DNA from: Symsagittifera roscoffensis
Lineage: Eukaryota > Xenacoelomorpha > Acoela > Convolutidae
NCBI RefSeq assembly: GCF_963678635.1
Contig: NC_087065.1
Span: forward strand, 50,848,452-50,912,451
Reading direction: 5' to 3'
Length of the DNA stretch: 64,000 nucleotides
Under the pieces are notes generated by a model. That model made no database searches. It worked only from the letters and a program-made list of their open reading frames with translations, and was not told where the DNA came from. Below, in pieces: positions 32,862 to 47,575 of this stretch; within the stretch, counting starts at the first letter, position 1; every line of letters begins with the position of its first letter. Position numbers and translations under genes: made by a program.

Positions 32862-35800
32862 GAAGACAAAAAATTTAAGCGAGAAAACTTTGTCATTAAA
32901 ATCTTTTTCTTTTAAGCAACTGCAATGAAGAATTGGGAAAATTTAGACAAATTGTTTTTTTTCGCATTAATTGCGATACAAACAAAAACATTGCGTTATA
33001 AAATAACGATAAAGTAAAGAAGTCAAGTTTTTGAAAAACTAAGCTGAATTACTTAAGTATCACAAATTATTTGGTGACTCGACTTAAATCACATTAATTG
33101 AATTTCTAGTTCATAAGTGCACAACCATCAAAATTTGCTAACAATTGAAAACTTGACTTTTGATATATAATCCATATAATTTTATTTGGTGAAAATTTGC
33201 TCACCTGTCACACACCCAAAAAACAACGAAGCATCATTGCTGAAAAATTGATTTAAATTAATTGCCATTGCTTAATTATAAAATTTAAAAAAATTGCTTC
33301 GTAAAAAAACAGATGATAGTAATTTCAATTTTTTCATGTGAAAAAACTGGAAAAGTTGTTGTATCGGACAAAACAGCTACAAAGACAAAATGTTTATGCA
33401 ATATAAACTTTCATCAAAATCACTTCAGAATATTTCAAAAACCGAAGTTTTTGATACGATGTTGTTGAGCTTGGAAGCATTTCACTTTTATCATTTTCTA
33501 CCTCTGTTGGGAATTTTTTCTACAATATAAAAATATGGATTGGGATATTAGAGAAAAAACTTTTTAGGCATTTATGAAAGGCGCAAAAACAATAAACAAT
33601 GAGTCGTGGTAAAAAAAAATAGGTATCTTGTTTGTGAGTGTTTTAAGCATTAGTTTCAAGGCTTAGTTCATGAGCTTATATCATGGTGGAATCAAAGTTA
33701 CCATGTTTCTGGTTATGAAGAAGCGCAGCATATTTCCCTATTTCGCAAAACATATGAAAACACAAATATTGCTCAAAAATAAACTGTGGCAATTTTCGAG
33801 CATAGCAGCTATAATACATTGGCTGTGCAAAAAGCACAAAAAATCGTGTTTGTGCAGATAGCACGAAAGGTATGTCGACAATAACTTTCAAAATAAAAGT
33901 TCTTATTTGAAAAACAAAACTAGATTCATTGCAATTATTTTTCGTAACACCCTTCAAAATTCTCGAAATTTTTCAGACCAAACTTTCGGACGAAAACAAA
34001 ACCACTTAAGAGCTCTCTGATTTTCAGGATAGACTCAGGTTTTTCATATTTTTTGTTTAAGCAAACAATTTGAAAAAATGTGAATTATCAGATAATTTGT
34101 TTTTTTTTTCGCTGAGAATTCCAAAAGAAAAAGGTGTTCTTTGAAACTTAGGTTGAATAAATTTTTTTGCATGATTTTCATAAAAAAAGCGGTGCGGAAC
34201 TTCGCAACAATCGAATACAAAAAAACAATGCATTACAAGATACTGATAACGTATAGAAGTCCTGTTTTTGAAAAACTAAGCTGAAATTCTCCCAAAGATC
34301 TTTTGAATAGTTTTGTTGTTCTGCAAAATTTGTAAACTAACGAGAGGCCTGAGAAGCTTTTCACTGATCAACGATGAATGCATTAATTTCAAAGCCTAAA
34401 TTTTAATTAAATTTCAAATTTTAAATTCTACTTGTTTCCCAGCTAAAAAAGCGATTAGCCGCTAAAGTAGGCGTGATACCTAATACTGTTCTTACGAGTG
34501 AACTCTAAACAAAATTGAGCAGTGTTGTGGATTTTTCCCGCAACCTTTTCCTTTCATTGAACTTTTGCCGGCAAAGCCACGTATGCCAAAAACATTTGTC
34601 ATAACTTGACTTTTTGTTTGAACTCTAAATGTCAGATTTACATTGATTGTTTTTTGAGAAAAATTTTTAAAAAATGAAAAAAATTTGAAAGAGCGAAAAC
34701 TTCAGAATGCAGTCGTTTTTCAGAACTTCCGAAAAAAAATAGATTCGTTTTTGCAAGCCTTCAATCTTTTGCCGGAAATTATTTTTTCCACCCAGTTTAT
34801 CAATGGGTGAAAACCGAAATTTTACAATCTTTTTTTTTATTTCAAGTTCGTTTTGATTGCAAGAACCCATGCGCATAATTTTCCAAGGAGCACTTCAAAG
34901 GACAAAAGCCATAAAATATTCAGGTTGACTTGATTGGCTTAAGGCATGTGCAACAAGTTGCCGTTCTTCCAGTCACTTTTTCAAGAAGAAAATTTGAGGT
35001 AGTTCCTTTTGTTTGCTCTACTTGATGTTGATAGCTTTAGGCCACATATTTGGAGTGACAGAGTGGTGTTTCACAAATTGTTTGGTTACTCGATTTAAAT
35101 CACAAAAATTGCATTTCTAGTTCATAAGTGCACAGCCAACAAAATTTGCTAACAATTGAAAACATGACTTTTGATTCATATAATTTTTTATGGAGAAAAG
35201 TTGCCCACGTATCACACACCTAGGAAACAACAAAGCATCATTGCTGAAAAACTGATTTAAATTAATTGCCATTGCCTTTAAACTGAATTAAATTAATTGC
35301 CTTAATTATAAAATTTAAAAAAAATTGCTTCATAAAAACCAGATGAAAGTAATTTCAAGTATTTCACGTGAAAAAACTGGAAAAATTGATTTATCGGACA
35401 AAACAGCTACAAGGACAAAACTTTTATGCGATGAAAATTTTCATCAAAATCACTTCAGAATACTTCAAAAAAAACAAGATTTTGATACGATGTTGTTGAG
35501 CTTAGAAGCCCTTCGCTTTTTTTATTTTCTACCTCTGGTTTCTGAAATACTTTAATTTCAGCTTCTCTGCCGGGAATATTTTCTACAAAATAAAAATATG
35601 GATTGGGATATTAGAGAAAGAGCCTTTTAGGCATTTATGAAAGGCACAAAAAAAATATGAGTCGTGGAATAAAAATGATACCTCGTTTGTGAGTTTTTTA
35701 AGCGTTAGTTTCAACGCTTAGGTCATGAGCTTCTATCATGGTGGATTGAAAGCCATCATGTATCAGGTTAAAAAGAACCGCAACTTATTCCTTTTTTCGC

Positions 35801-38800
35801 AAAACTTATGAAAGCAAAAACACTGCTCAAAAAAAAACTGTGCCAATTTTTGAGCATAGTAGCTTCTAAAACATTGGCTGTGCAAAAAGCACAAAAAAGT
35901 ACTGTGGTTGTGCAGATGGCAGAAAATTTATGTCAACATTAACTTTCAAAACAAAAGTTCTAACTTGCAAAAAAGCGAAATTTGATTCATTTGTTAAATT
36001 ATCTTTCGTATCACCCTTCAAAACTCTCGAATTTTTTCAGACCAATTTTTTGGACCTCGAATCATTTTTTTTAAAATTTAGAACAGCTACATTAAGTGAG
36101 TTTGCAAAAGTGCCAGAGAACACAAAAGCTCTCAAGGCCTTTTTTTAATTTACGAAATTCAGAGAAAAAAAAAGCTCTCAAGATCTCTCGGAGTTTCAGG
36201 ACAAAGCAACTGAAATGAAGAATTGTGAAAATTTAGATAAATTTTTTCCGCTGAGAGTTCCAAGAACAAAATGGTGTTTTTCGAAACTTAATTCAAACCA
36301 GATTTTTTTGCTTGTTGCTCAAAACAGAAGCGATGCCGAGCTTCGCAACACTTGCGATACAAACAAAAACATTGCGTTATAAAATAATGATAAAGTAAAG
36401 AAGTCAAGTTTTTGAAAAAATAAGCTGAATTTCTCCAGTAGAGCTTTTGAATGGATTTTATTTTCTTCTAAAAATGTAATTTAAAGAGAGGCCTGAGAAG
36501 CTCAAAGGCCGGTTCCTGTTTGATACTTTTTCAGAAACAAATTTTACTGATCAGCGATGAATGCAATATTTTCAAAGCATAAAATCAAAATTGTTTTTCT
36601 GCTAAAGAAGCGATTAGCCGCTAATGTAGTCGTGATACCTTATATTGTTCTTACGGGTGGACTCTAAAAGAAATTGGGCAGTGTTGTGGTTTTATCACGC
36701 AACCTATTCTTTTGAGTGAAATTGTTCCTGCAAAGCCACATATGTCGAAAACATTTCTTGTGACCTGTATTTTTCTTTGAATTCTGAATGCCAGATTTAC
36801 ATTGATCGTTTTTTGAAAAAATAAAAAAATAGAAAAATTTTGAAAGAGCAAAAATTCCAGCCTGAGGTCTTTTTTAAATATTAAAACATTAAACTTTCAG
36901 GTTAGGTTTTGCAAGCCTTCAAACTTTTGCAGGAATTTATTTTTTTTCCACCCAGATTGAAAGGGGATGAAAACTGAAATTAAAAAAAAACAATTTTCAA
37001 GTTCGTTATGATTGCAAGAACCCATTCGACATAATTTTCGAAGAATTACTTCAGGTGAAAAAACCCATAAAACATTCAGTTTGAATTGATTAGCTTGTAG
37101 CATTTGCAAAAACTTGCCGTTCTTCCAGTCAATATTTCAAGAAGAAAGTTTGAAGTAGTTCCTTTTGTTTGTTCTTTTTGATATTGATAGACTTAATCCA
37201 CACATTTGGAGTGTTAGAGTGATGTATCACAAACTTTTTGGTAACACGACTTAAGTCACAAAAATATCTTTATAGGGCATAAGTGCACAACTAAAATATG
37301 CTAACAATTGGAAAAATGACTTTAATCCATGTAAATTTATTCGGTGAAAAGTTGCTTACGTATCGCACACCCAGGAAACAACAAAGCATTTTTGCTGAAA
37401 AACTGATATAAATTAATTGTCTTTGCTTTAACTATAAACTTTAAAAAAAAATGCTTTGTAATATACAAAAGATAGTATTTCACCTGAAAAATTATTTCAC
37501 GTAACAAAAGATAGTATTTTACGTAGTATTTCACAATAGTATTTCACGTAGGATTTGAATTAATTCACGTGAAAAAAATTGAAAAAGGTGATATATCCGA
37601 CAAAACAGCTCCATAGACAAAAAAATTTTAAGCGAGAAAACTTTGTCTTCAAAAACGTTTTTTGTTTAAGCAACTGCAATGAAGAGTTGTAAAAATTTAG
37701 ACAAATTGTTTTTTTTTTCCGCTGAGAGTTCCAAGAATAAAAACGTGTTTTTCGAAACTCAATTCAAACCAGTTTTTTCGCTTGTTGATCAAAACAGAAG
37801 CGATGCGGAGCTTCGCAACAATTGCGATACAATTAAAAATATTGCGTTATAAAATCATGATAAAACAAAGAAGTCAAATTTTTGAAAAACTAAGCTGAAT
37901 TTCTCCAGTAGAGCTTTTGAATGGATTTTATTTTCTTCGAAAACTGTAACTTAAAGAGAGGCCTGAGAAGCTCAAATGCCGGTTCCTGTTTGATATTTTT
38001 TGAGACAAATTTTTCATTAATCAGCGATGAATTCAATACTTTCAAATCCTAAATTTATAATTGTTTTTCTGCTAAAGAAGCGATTAGCCGCAAATGTAGG
38101 CGTGATACCTAATATTGTTCTTACGGATGAACTCTAAAAGAATTTGGGCAGTGTTGTGGTTTTTTCACGCAACCTACTCTTTTGAGTGAAATTGTTTCTG
38201 CAAAGCCACATATGCCAAAAACGTTTCTCATGACCTGTATTTTTGTTTGAAGTCTGAATGTCAGATTTACATTGATTGTTTTTGAAAAATTACAAAAAAA
38301 AAATAGAAAAATTTTTGAAACAGCAGAAATTCCAGACTGAGGACATTTTTTAAAAGATTAAACTTTCAGGTTAGGTTTTGCGAGCCTTCAAACTTTCGCA
38401 GGAATTTATTTTTTTCCACCCAGGTTATCAGGGGGTGAAAATTGAAATTTTACAATCTTTTTTTATTTCAAGTTCGTTTTGATTGCAAGAACCCATTCGA
38501 CATAATTTTCGAAGAATCACTTCAAGTGAAAAAACCCATGAAATATTCAGTTTGAATTGATTGGTTTGTAGCATTTGCAACAACTTGCCGTTCTTCCAGT
38601 CAACTTTTCAAGAAGAAAAATTGAAACAGTTCCTTTTGTTTGTTCTATTTGATATTGATAGGCTTAATCTACACATTTGGAGTGTTAGAGTGGTGTATCA
38701 CAAACTATTTGGTAACTCGACTTAAAATAAAAAATGCCTTCATAGGGCATAAGTCAAATTTTCGAAAATTAAGCTGAATTTCTCCAGTAGAGCTTTTGAA

Positions 38801-41800
38801 GGGATTTTATTTTCTTCGAAAATTGTAATTCAAAGAGAGGCCTGAGAAGCTCAAAGGCCGGTTACTGTTTGATATTTTTTTACGAAAAAATTTTCACTGA
38901 TCAGCGATGGATGCAATACTTTCAGATTGCTTGTTTCTCTGCTGAAGAAGTGATTAGCCGCTAATGTAGGCGTGATACCTAATATTGTTCTTACGGATAA
39001 ACTCTAAAAGAAATTGGGCAGTGTTGTGGTTTTTTCATGCAACCTACTCTTTTGAGTGAAATTGTTCCTGCAAAGCCACATATGCCAAAAACGTTTCTCA
39101 TGACCTGTATTTTTGTTTGAAGTCTGAATGTCAGATTTACATTGACTGTTTTTTGAAAATTACAAAAAATAGAAAAATCTTTGAAACAGCAGAAAATCCA
39201 GACTAAGGACATTTTTTAAAAGATTAAACTATCAGGCTAGGTTTTGCAAGCCTTAAAATTTTTGCAGGAATTTATTTTTTCCACCTAAGTTATCAGGGGG
39301 TGAAAACTGAAATTTTACAATCTTTTTTTTATTTCAAGTTCGTTTTGATTGCAAGAACTCATTCGACATAATTTTCGAAGAATCACTTCAAGTGAAAAAA
39401 CCCATGAAATATTTAGTTTGAATTGATTGGCTTGGAGCATTTGCAACAACTTGCCGTTCTTCCAGTCAACTTTTCAAGAGGAAATTATGAAGTAGTTCCT
39501 TTTGTTTTTGTTCTTTTTGATTTTGATGGGTTTAATCCACACATTTGGAGTGTTAGAGTGGTGTATCACAAACTATTTGGTAACACGACTTAAATAAAAA
39601 AGCCTTCATTGGGCATAAGTCAAGTTTTTGAAAAACTAAGCTGAATTTCTGCAGTAGAGCTTTTGAAGGGATTTTATTTTCCTCGAAAATTGTAATTTAA
39701 AAAGGGGCTGAGAAGCTCAAAGGCCGGCTACTGTTTGATATTTTTTTTCAGAAAAAAATTTCACTGATCAGCGATGGATGCAATACTTTCAAAGCCTAAA
39801 CTCATAATTGTTTCTCTGCTAAAGAAGTGATTAGCCGCTAATGTAGGCGTGATACCTAATATTGTTCTTACGGATAAACTCTAAAAGAAATTGGGCAGTG
39901 TTGTGGTTTTTTCACGCAACCTATTCTCTTGAGTGAAATTGTTCCTACGAAGCCACATATACCGAAAACGTTTCTCATGACCTGTATTTTTGTTTGAATT
40001 CTGAATGTCAGATTTACATTGATTGTTTTTTGAAAAATTACAAAAAGTTTTGAAACAGCAAAAATCCAGACTGATGAAGTTTTTAAAACATTTAACTTTC
40101 AGGTTAGGTTTTGCAAGCCCTCAAACTTTTGCAGGAATTTATTTTTTCCACCCAGGTTATCAGGGGTGAAAACTGAAATTTTACAATCTTTTTTTATTTC
40201 AAGTTCGTTTTGATTGCAAGAACTCATTCGACGTAATTTTCGAAGAATCATTTCAAGTGAAAAAACCCATGAAATATTCAGTTTGAATTGATTGGCTTGT
40301 AGCATTTGCAACAACTTGCCGTTCTTTCAGTCAACTGTTTAAGAAGAAAATATGAAGTAGTTCCTTTTGTTTGTTCTTTTTGATTTTGATGGGTTTAATC
40401 CACACATTTGGAGTGTTAGAGTGGTGTATCACAAACTATTTGGTAACTCAACTTAAATCACAAAAAATGCCTTCATAGGGCATAAGTGCACAACCAAAAT
40501 ATGCTAACAATTGGAAAAATGACTTTGATCCATGTAAAATTATTCGGTGAAAAATTGCTCACGTAGTATTTCACGATAGTATTTCACGTAGGAGTTGAAT
40601 GATTTCACGTAAAAAATTGAAAAAAATGATTTATCTGACAAAACAGCTACAAAGACAAAAAATTTAAGCGAGAAAACTTTGTCATTAAAAACTTTTTCTT
40701 TTAAGCAACTGCAATGAAGAATTGGGAAAGTTTAGACAAATTGTTTTTTTTCGCAACAATTGCGATACAAACAAAAACATTGCGTTATAAAATAACGATA
40801 AAGTAAAGAAGTCAAGTTTTTGAAAAACTAAGCTGAATTACTTAAGTATCACAAATTATTTGGTGACTCGACTTAAATCACATTAATTGCATTTCTAGTT
40901 CATAAGTGCACAACCATCAAAATTTGCTAACAATTGAAAACTTGACTTTTGATATATAATCCATATAATTTTATTTGGTGAAAATTTGCTCACCTGTCAC
41001 ACACCCAGAAAACAACGAAGCATCATTGCTGAAAAATTGATTTAAATTAATTGCCATTGCTTAATTATAAAATTTAAAAAAATTGCTTCGTAAAAAACAG
41101 ATGATAGTAATTTCAATTTTTTCATGTGGAAAAACTGGAAAAGTTGTTGTATCGGACAAAACAGCTACAAAGACAAAATGTTTATGCAATATAAACTTTC
41201 ATCAAAATCACTTCAGAATATTTCAAAACCGAAGTTTTTGATACGATGTTGTTGAGCTTGGAAGCATTTCACTTTTATCATTTTCTACCTCTGCCGGGAA
41301 TTTTTTCTACAATATAAAAATATGGATTGGGATATTAGAGAAAAAACTTTTTAGGCATTTATGAAAGGCGCAAAAACAATAAACAATGAGTCGTGGTAAA
41401 AAAAAATAAGTTCTTGTTTGTGAGTGTTTTAAGCAATAGTTTCAAGGCTTAGTTCATGAGCTTATATCATGGTGGAATCAAAGTTACCATGTTTCTGGTT
41501 ATGAAGAAGCGCAGCATATTTCCCTATTTCGCAAAACATATGAAAACACAAACATTGCTCAAAAATAAACTGTGGCAATTTTTGAGCATAGCAGCGACTA
41601 ATACATTGGCTGTGCAAAAAGCACAAAAAACCGTGTTTGTGCAGATAGCACGAAGAGTATGTCGACAATATTTTTCAAAACAAAAGTTCTTATTTGAAAA
41701 ACAAAACTTGATTCATTTCTTGAATTATTTTTTGTAACACCCTTCAAAATTCTCGAAATTTTCAGACCAAATTTTTCGACATTGAATCATTTTTTAAACT

Positions 41801-44800
41801 TTAAAACAGCTATATTTAGTGAAATTGCAAAAGTGTCGGAGAACACAAAAACTCTCAAAGTCTTTTTTAATTTACAAATTTCGGAGAAAAACAAAACTAC
41901 TCAAGAGCTCTCTGAGTTTCAGGAGAAACTCAGTTTACAAATTTTTGTTTAAATAACCGAAACGAAGAAATGTGAAAAATTAGATGATTTGATTTTTTTC
42001 CGCTGAGAATTCCAAGAATGTGTTTTTTGAAACGCAAGCCAAACAAATTTCTTTGCATGATTTTCAAAACAGAAGCAGTGCAGAGCTTCGCAGAAACTGC
42101 GATACAAATGAAAATCTTGCATTATAATATTTTGATAAAGTAACGAAGTCATGTTTTTGAAAAAAACTAAACTGAAAAACTGCAGCAGAGATTTTAAATG
42201 GTTTTTGTTTTCTCCGAAACTTGTAATTTAAAGAGAAACCTGAGAAGCTCATGGGCCGGTTACTGTTTGATAGTTTTTTGAAAAACTTTTCTGTGATCAG
42301 CAATGGATGAAATAATTTGAAAGCCTAAAATCATAACTATTTTTCTGCTAAAAAAAACGATTAGCCGCTAATGTAGGCGCAATACTTATTATTGTTCTTA
42401 CGGATGAACTCTAAACGAAACTGGGCAGTGTTGTGGAGTTTTCCCGCAACCTATTCTTGTGAATGAAAATGAAAAAGAGCCTGCAAAGCTAAATATGTCA
42501 AAAACATTTGTCATGGCCTGTCTTTTTGTTTGATTTCTGAATGTCAGATTTACATTGATTGTTTTATAAAAAAGTATTAAAAAAAGAAAAAGTTTTGTAA
42601 CCGCAAAAATTCTAGAATGAGGTTGTTTTTAAGAATATTAAACGTTCAGGTTCTTTTTTGCAAGCGTTTAACCTTTTGCAGGAAATTATTTTTTCCACCC
42701 AGATTTTCAAGCAGTGATTTTTATTACAATTTTGTTTCGATTGCAAGAAAGTATTCAGCTTGATTTTGAAAAACTCACTTCAAGTGACAAAAACATTTTC
42801 AGTTTGACTTGGTTGGCATGTACCATTTGCAACAATTTGCCCTTTTTCCAGTCAGCTTCTCAATAAAAATATTTTGAAGGACTTCCTTTTGTTTTATTAG
42901 TTTAGTATTGATGGGTTTAAGCTACATATTTAGACTGACAGGTAGATGTACCACAAAATATTTGGTAACTTCACTTAACTCATAATAAGTGCCATAATAG
43001 TTCATCAGTGCACAACACAATTATGCTAGCAATTGGAAACATGACTTTTGATCCATATAGTTTTTTTCGGTGAAAAAGTGCTCACGTATCACACAACCAG
43101 GAAACAACAATGCATCATTGCTGAAAAACTTATTTTAATTATTTACCATTGCTTTAATTAAATACCAATTTACTCTAAAAAATTGCTTTGTAATATACAG
43201 AGGGTAATAATTGAAAGTACTTAACCTAAAAAAAACTGAAAAAGCAATTTTTCTGACAAAAAGGTTCACACAGACAAAAACCTCAAGTGAGATTGATTAA
43301 CTTTGTCATCCAAAAAACTTCAGAACAAAAATTTTAAAAATTTTGATACAATGTCGTTGAGCCTGGAACTCTTTCACTTTTATCACTTTTCACCACTGCC
43401 GTGAAACTTTGTACCATACCAAAAAATGGCTTGGTATATTTTAGAATTAAATTTTTAGGCATTTGTGAATGGTTCAAAAAAAATAACAAATGAGTCGCGG
43501 TAAACAAAATAAGATATCGCATTTGTGATTGTTTTAAGAGTTAGTTTCAACTCTTAGGTTATGAGCTTAATTCATAGTGGCTTTAAAGCCACCATATGTC
43601 TGGTTAAGAAGAAGTGCAATATATTTCATTTTTTTTTCAAACCTTATGAAAACACACACATTGCTCCAAAATAGTCAGGGCAATTTTTCAGCATAGCTGC
43701 TTCTAATACATTGGCTGTGCAAAAAGCACAAAGATAGCACTACCGTATCTGTGCAGATAGAACAAAAAGTTTTGTCAATATGAAGTTTTCAAAACAAACT
43801 TTCTAATTTGAAAAAATAAAATTTGATTCATTTATTGAAATATTTTTCGTATCTCTATTCAAAATTCTCGAGTTTTTTAGACCAACTTTTCGGATGTTGA
43901 ACCATTTTTCAAACTTTGAAAGAGCTACACTAAGTGAGTTTGCAAAAATGTCAGAGAACACAAAACTTCTCAAGGCCTTTCTTCAACTTACAAAGTTTGG
44001 CGAAAAACCAAACCACTTAGGAGCTCAAACTCTTAGGAGCTCAAACTCAAGGCCTTTCTTCAACTTACAAAATTTGGAGAAAAACCAAAAACTAGGAGCT
44101 CAAACTGAGGGCAAACTCAGGTTATCCTTCTTTTTGTTTGAGCAACCTAACTGAAGAAAAGTATAAAATTAGATAAATTTTTTTCGCTGATAATTTTAAG
44201 TAAAAAAAAATGTTTTTTGAAACTTAAATCATCCAAATTTTTTTGCGTGATTTTCAATAAAAAAGCAGTGCGGAGCCTGGAAACAATTCTGATTCAAAAA
44301 AAAACATTGCATTATAAGATAATAATAAAGTAAAGAAGTCAGGTTTTTGAAAAACTCAGCCTAATTTCTTCAGAAGAGATTTTATTTGGTTTTTATTTTT
44401 TCCGAAACTTGTAATTTAAAGAGAGGCCTGAGAAGCTCGAGGCCCTATTTCTCTTTGATATTATTCTGAAAAAATTTTCAAGGATCAGCTTTGAATGCAA
44501 TTAATACGAAGACCAAAATCATAAATTAATCTCTGCTTAAAAAGCTATTAATCGCTAATGTATGCTTGATACCTAATATTGATCTTGCAAAAGAACTCTA
44601 TAAGAAAATGAGCAGTGTTGTGGGTTTTTCCCACAACCTGTTTTGTTGATTAAATTTATGCCTGCAAAGCCACATATGCCGAAAAATTTGTCATGACTCG
44701 TTTTTTTTTTGAAATCTAAATGTCAGATTTACTTAGATTGATTTTTTTGAAAAAAAAACAAGAAATTGAAAAAAAATCTGAAACAGCAAAAAATTCAGAA

Positions 44801-47575
44801 TGTGTACGCTTTGTTGAAGTTTAAGCTTTCATGTTCGTTTTTGCAAGCCTTTAATTTTTTTGCAGGAATTTAATTTTTTTTCCTCCCAGATTATCATGCG
44901 GTGAAAAGTAAAAATTTTTCAACCTTTTTCATTTCAAGTTCGTTTTGATTGCAAGAGCCCATTGGCTTAATTTTGAAAGCATCACTTCAAGTGACAAAAC
45001 CCATAAAATATTTGGTTTGACTTGGTTGGTTTCTACTATTTGCAACAAGTTGCCGTTCCTCCAGTCAACTTTTCAAAAAGAAAACTTTGAAGAAGTTACT
45101 TTTTTGTTCTATTTGATGTTGATAGGTTTAAGCTACACATTTGGGGTGACAGGGAGGTGTACTACCACAAATTATTTGATAACTTGGCTTAATTGACAAG
45201 AATTCAATTGATAGTGCATATGTGCACAACAAAAATATGCTAGCAAATTGAAACATGACTTATGATCCCTGTAAATTTCTTAAGTGAGAAACTGCTCGCG
45301 TACCACACAACCAGAAAACAACAAAACATCATTGCTGAAAAACTGACTTAAATTAATTGCCATTGCCTTAATTATGTACCAATTTATTCTTTAAAAAATG
45401 CTTTGTATTACACAGAAAAAAAAATTTGAAGTGTGTCACGTAAAAAAAATTGCAAATCGTGATTTACTTGACAACACGGTTACCTAGACAAAAAAACTCA
45501 AATGAAATAAGCTTTGTCATCCATCACACTTCAGAATAGTTAAAAAATAAACGAATTTTTGATATGATGTCGTTGAGCCTGGAGCCCCTTCACTTTTATC
45601 ATTTTCAACCTCTGTCGTGAATTTTTTGTACCATACAAAATATGGCTCAGGATATTCAAGAATAAATTTTTTAGGCATTTATGAACTGCGCAAAAAAAGT
45701 TAACAAAAAGGTCGTGGTAAACAAGAAAAACATCTCTTTTGTGACTGTTTTAAGAGTTAGTTTCAACGCTTAGGTCATGATCTTAATTCATAAGGGATTT
45801 GAAGCCACCATACATCTGGTTAAGAAGAAGCGCAACACATTTCCTTATTTCTCAACACTTATGAAAACTTACACTTTGCTCCAAAAAAACTTGTGGCAAA
45901 CTTCAGCACAACTGCTTCTAATACATTGGCTGCACAAGAAGTACAAAAACAGCACCGTTGATGTGCAGATAGCAAGAAAGGTTTTGTCAACATCAAATTT
46001 TCAAAACAAAAGTTCTAATTTGAAAAAAATAAAATTGATTCAATTGTTGAAATATCTTTCGTATCACTGTTCAAAATTCTCGAGTTTTTTAGACCAAATT
46101 TTCGGATGTTGAACCATTTCTTGATTTTTGAAAAAGCTACAATAAGTGAGTTTGCAAAAGTGTCAGAGAACACAAAACATCTCAAGGCCTTTCTTTAACT
46201 TACAAATTTCGGATAAAAACAAAACCACTTAATAGCTCTCTGAGTTTCAGGACAAACTCAGGTTGTACATTTTGTCTGTTTAAGCAATCCAATTGGAGAA
46301 ATGTGAATTAATAGATAATTTTTTCTGCTGAGAGTTCCAAGTATAAAGAGCAGTTTTTTTTATTTTTAAGATAATCAATTTTCTTCGCGTAGTTTTATAC
46401 ACAGAAGTGGTGCGGAGTTTCGTAAAAATTGCAATACAGAAAATTACTTTACTTTATTAAGATAAAATGAAAAAATTATGTTTTTGAAACACTCTGCTGA
46501 ATTTCTTCTGAAGTGCTTTTAAGTGGTTTTGTTTTTCTCTGAAACTTGTGAGTTAAAGAGAGGTCTGAGAAGCTTGAGGGCCGGTGACTGTTTGATAGTT
46601 TTTAGAAATTAATTCTACTGATCAGCGATGAATGCATTATTTTCAAAACCCAAATTCTTAATTGTTTCTCTGCTAAATTGTGATTAGCTGCTTTTGTAGG
46701 CGATATACATAATACTGTTCTTATAAATGCACTCTAAAAAAAGGCAGTTTAGTCAATTTTTTCTGCGAACTGTTCTTTCGATTGAATTTGTTTCTGCAAG
46801 GTAATAAGAAAGTAGCTTAAGGATAATCATAGAAAACTTAAGCCACGTTTTAGAAAAGTTCAGCTGAAAAAATTAGTCGAAAAACTATATCAACCAAAAC
46901 TTCATAATTTTGGCTTTAATGATGGTCATAAACCGCCTTAAAAAACAATGAAAAAAACAAAACGAGCGTCAACTAGGTCGAAAAACCTGTGTCGAACCTT
47001 ATTTAATGCAAAACGAACATTTATTGAAATGAAGCGGAAATTTTATTTTTATTTTGGAAAATTTTAACTACAGAACTACCTTCAATTAAAGTTAAAGCTT
47101 ACGGCCCAGCTAAAATTTGAGGCCCAGTACATGTTTGATATTGTTTAGAATTATATTTTAGTGATCCGGGATGAAATACATAATTTTTAAAGCTTTTGAT
47201 TCATTTTCTGCCTGCAAAGACACAAATGTTGAAATAAATGCCATAACCTGTCTTTTTAATGCACTCTAAATCTCATATTTCATTTGGTTGTTTTCTAGAA
47301 AAATGAAAAAAAAATTTGAAAAAATAAGAAATGGTAAAAAAAGTAAGATAGTGGACGTTTTTCGAACTTTGAACTTTCAGCTTTGTTTTTGCAAGCTTTT
47401 AGCCTATTGCAAAAAATTTAGTTTTTCCATCCAGCTTATCAAGCGGTGAAAACTGAAATCTTTCAAATTTCTTTTGATAAATTCAACCACACAATAAAAG
47501 TTTACTAACTGATCAAACAAGCTAGCTACTCGATGGAACTTTGAACTATTTTAAGTTCGTTTTGATAAGAAAATC
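32862..47575 (+). repeat. Complex tandem array, right part
   Basis: Continuation of the same array after the LINE. The gcagtgttgtgg landmark falls at about 34519, 36678, 38148, 39018, 39896, 42424 and 44612, with a degenerate copy at about 46743. Units are about 2.2, 1.5, 0.87, 0.88, 2.5, 2.2 and 2.1 kb. The block 39890-41760 is nearly identical to 27270-28033 joined to 32862-33960, and 41460-42420 closely matches 26340-27270, showing multi-unit duplications. The last unit (47430-47575, 'caatacaaccacacaataaa...gctagctactcgatggaa' type) is diverged in the same way as the first unit at 20390-20460. No intact gene inside. Confidence 0.92.

Noticed and set aside
26245-41737. Recurrent minus-strand frames (FVLSAQTRFFVLFAQP type) in several array units
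   Set aside because: They recur because the units are near-identical. Frame, start and end differ among copies, and there is no domain or splice context.
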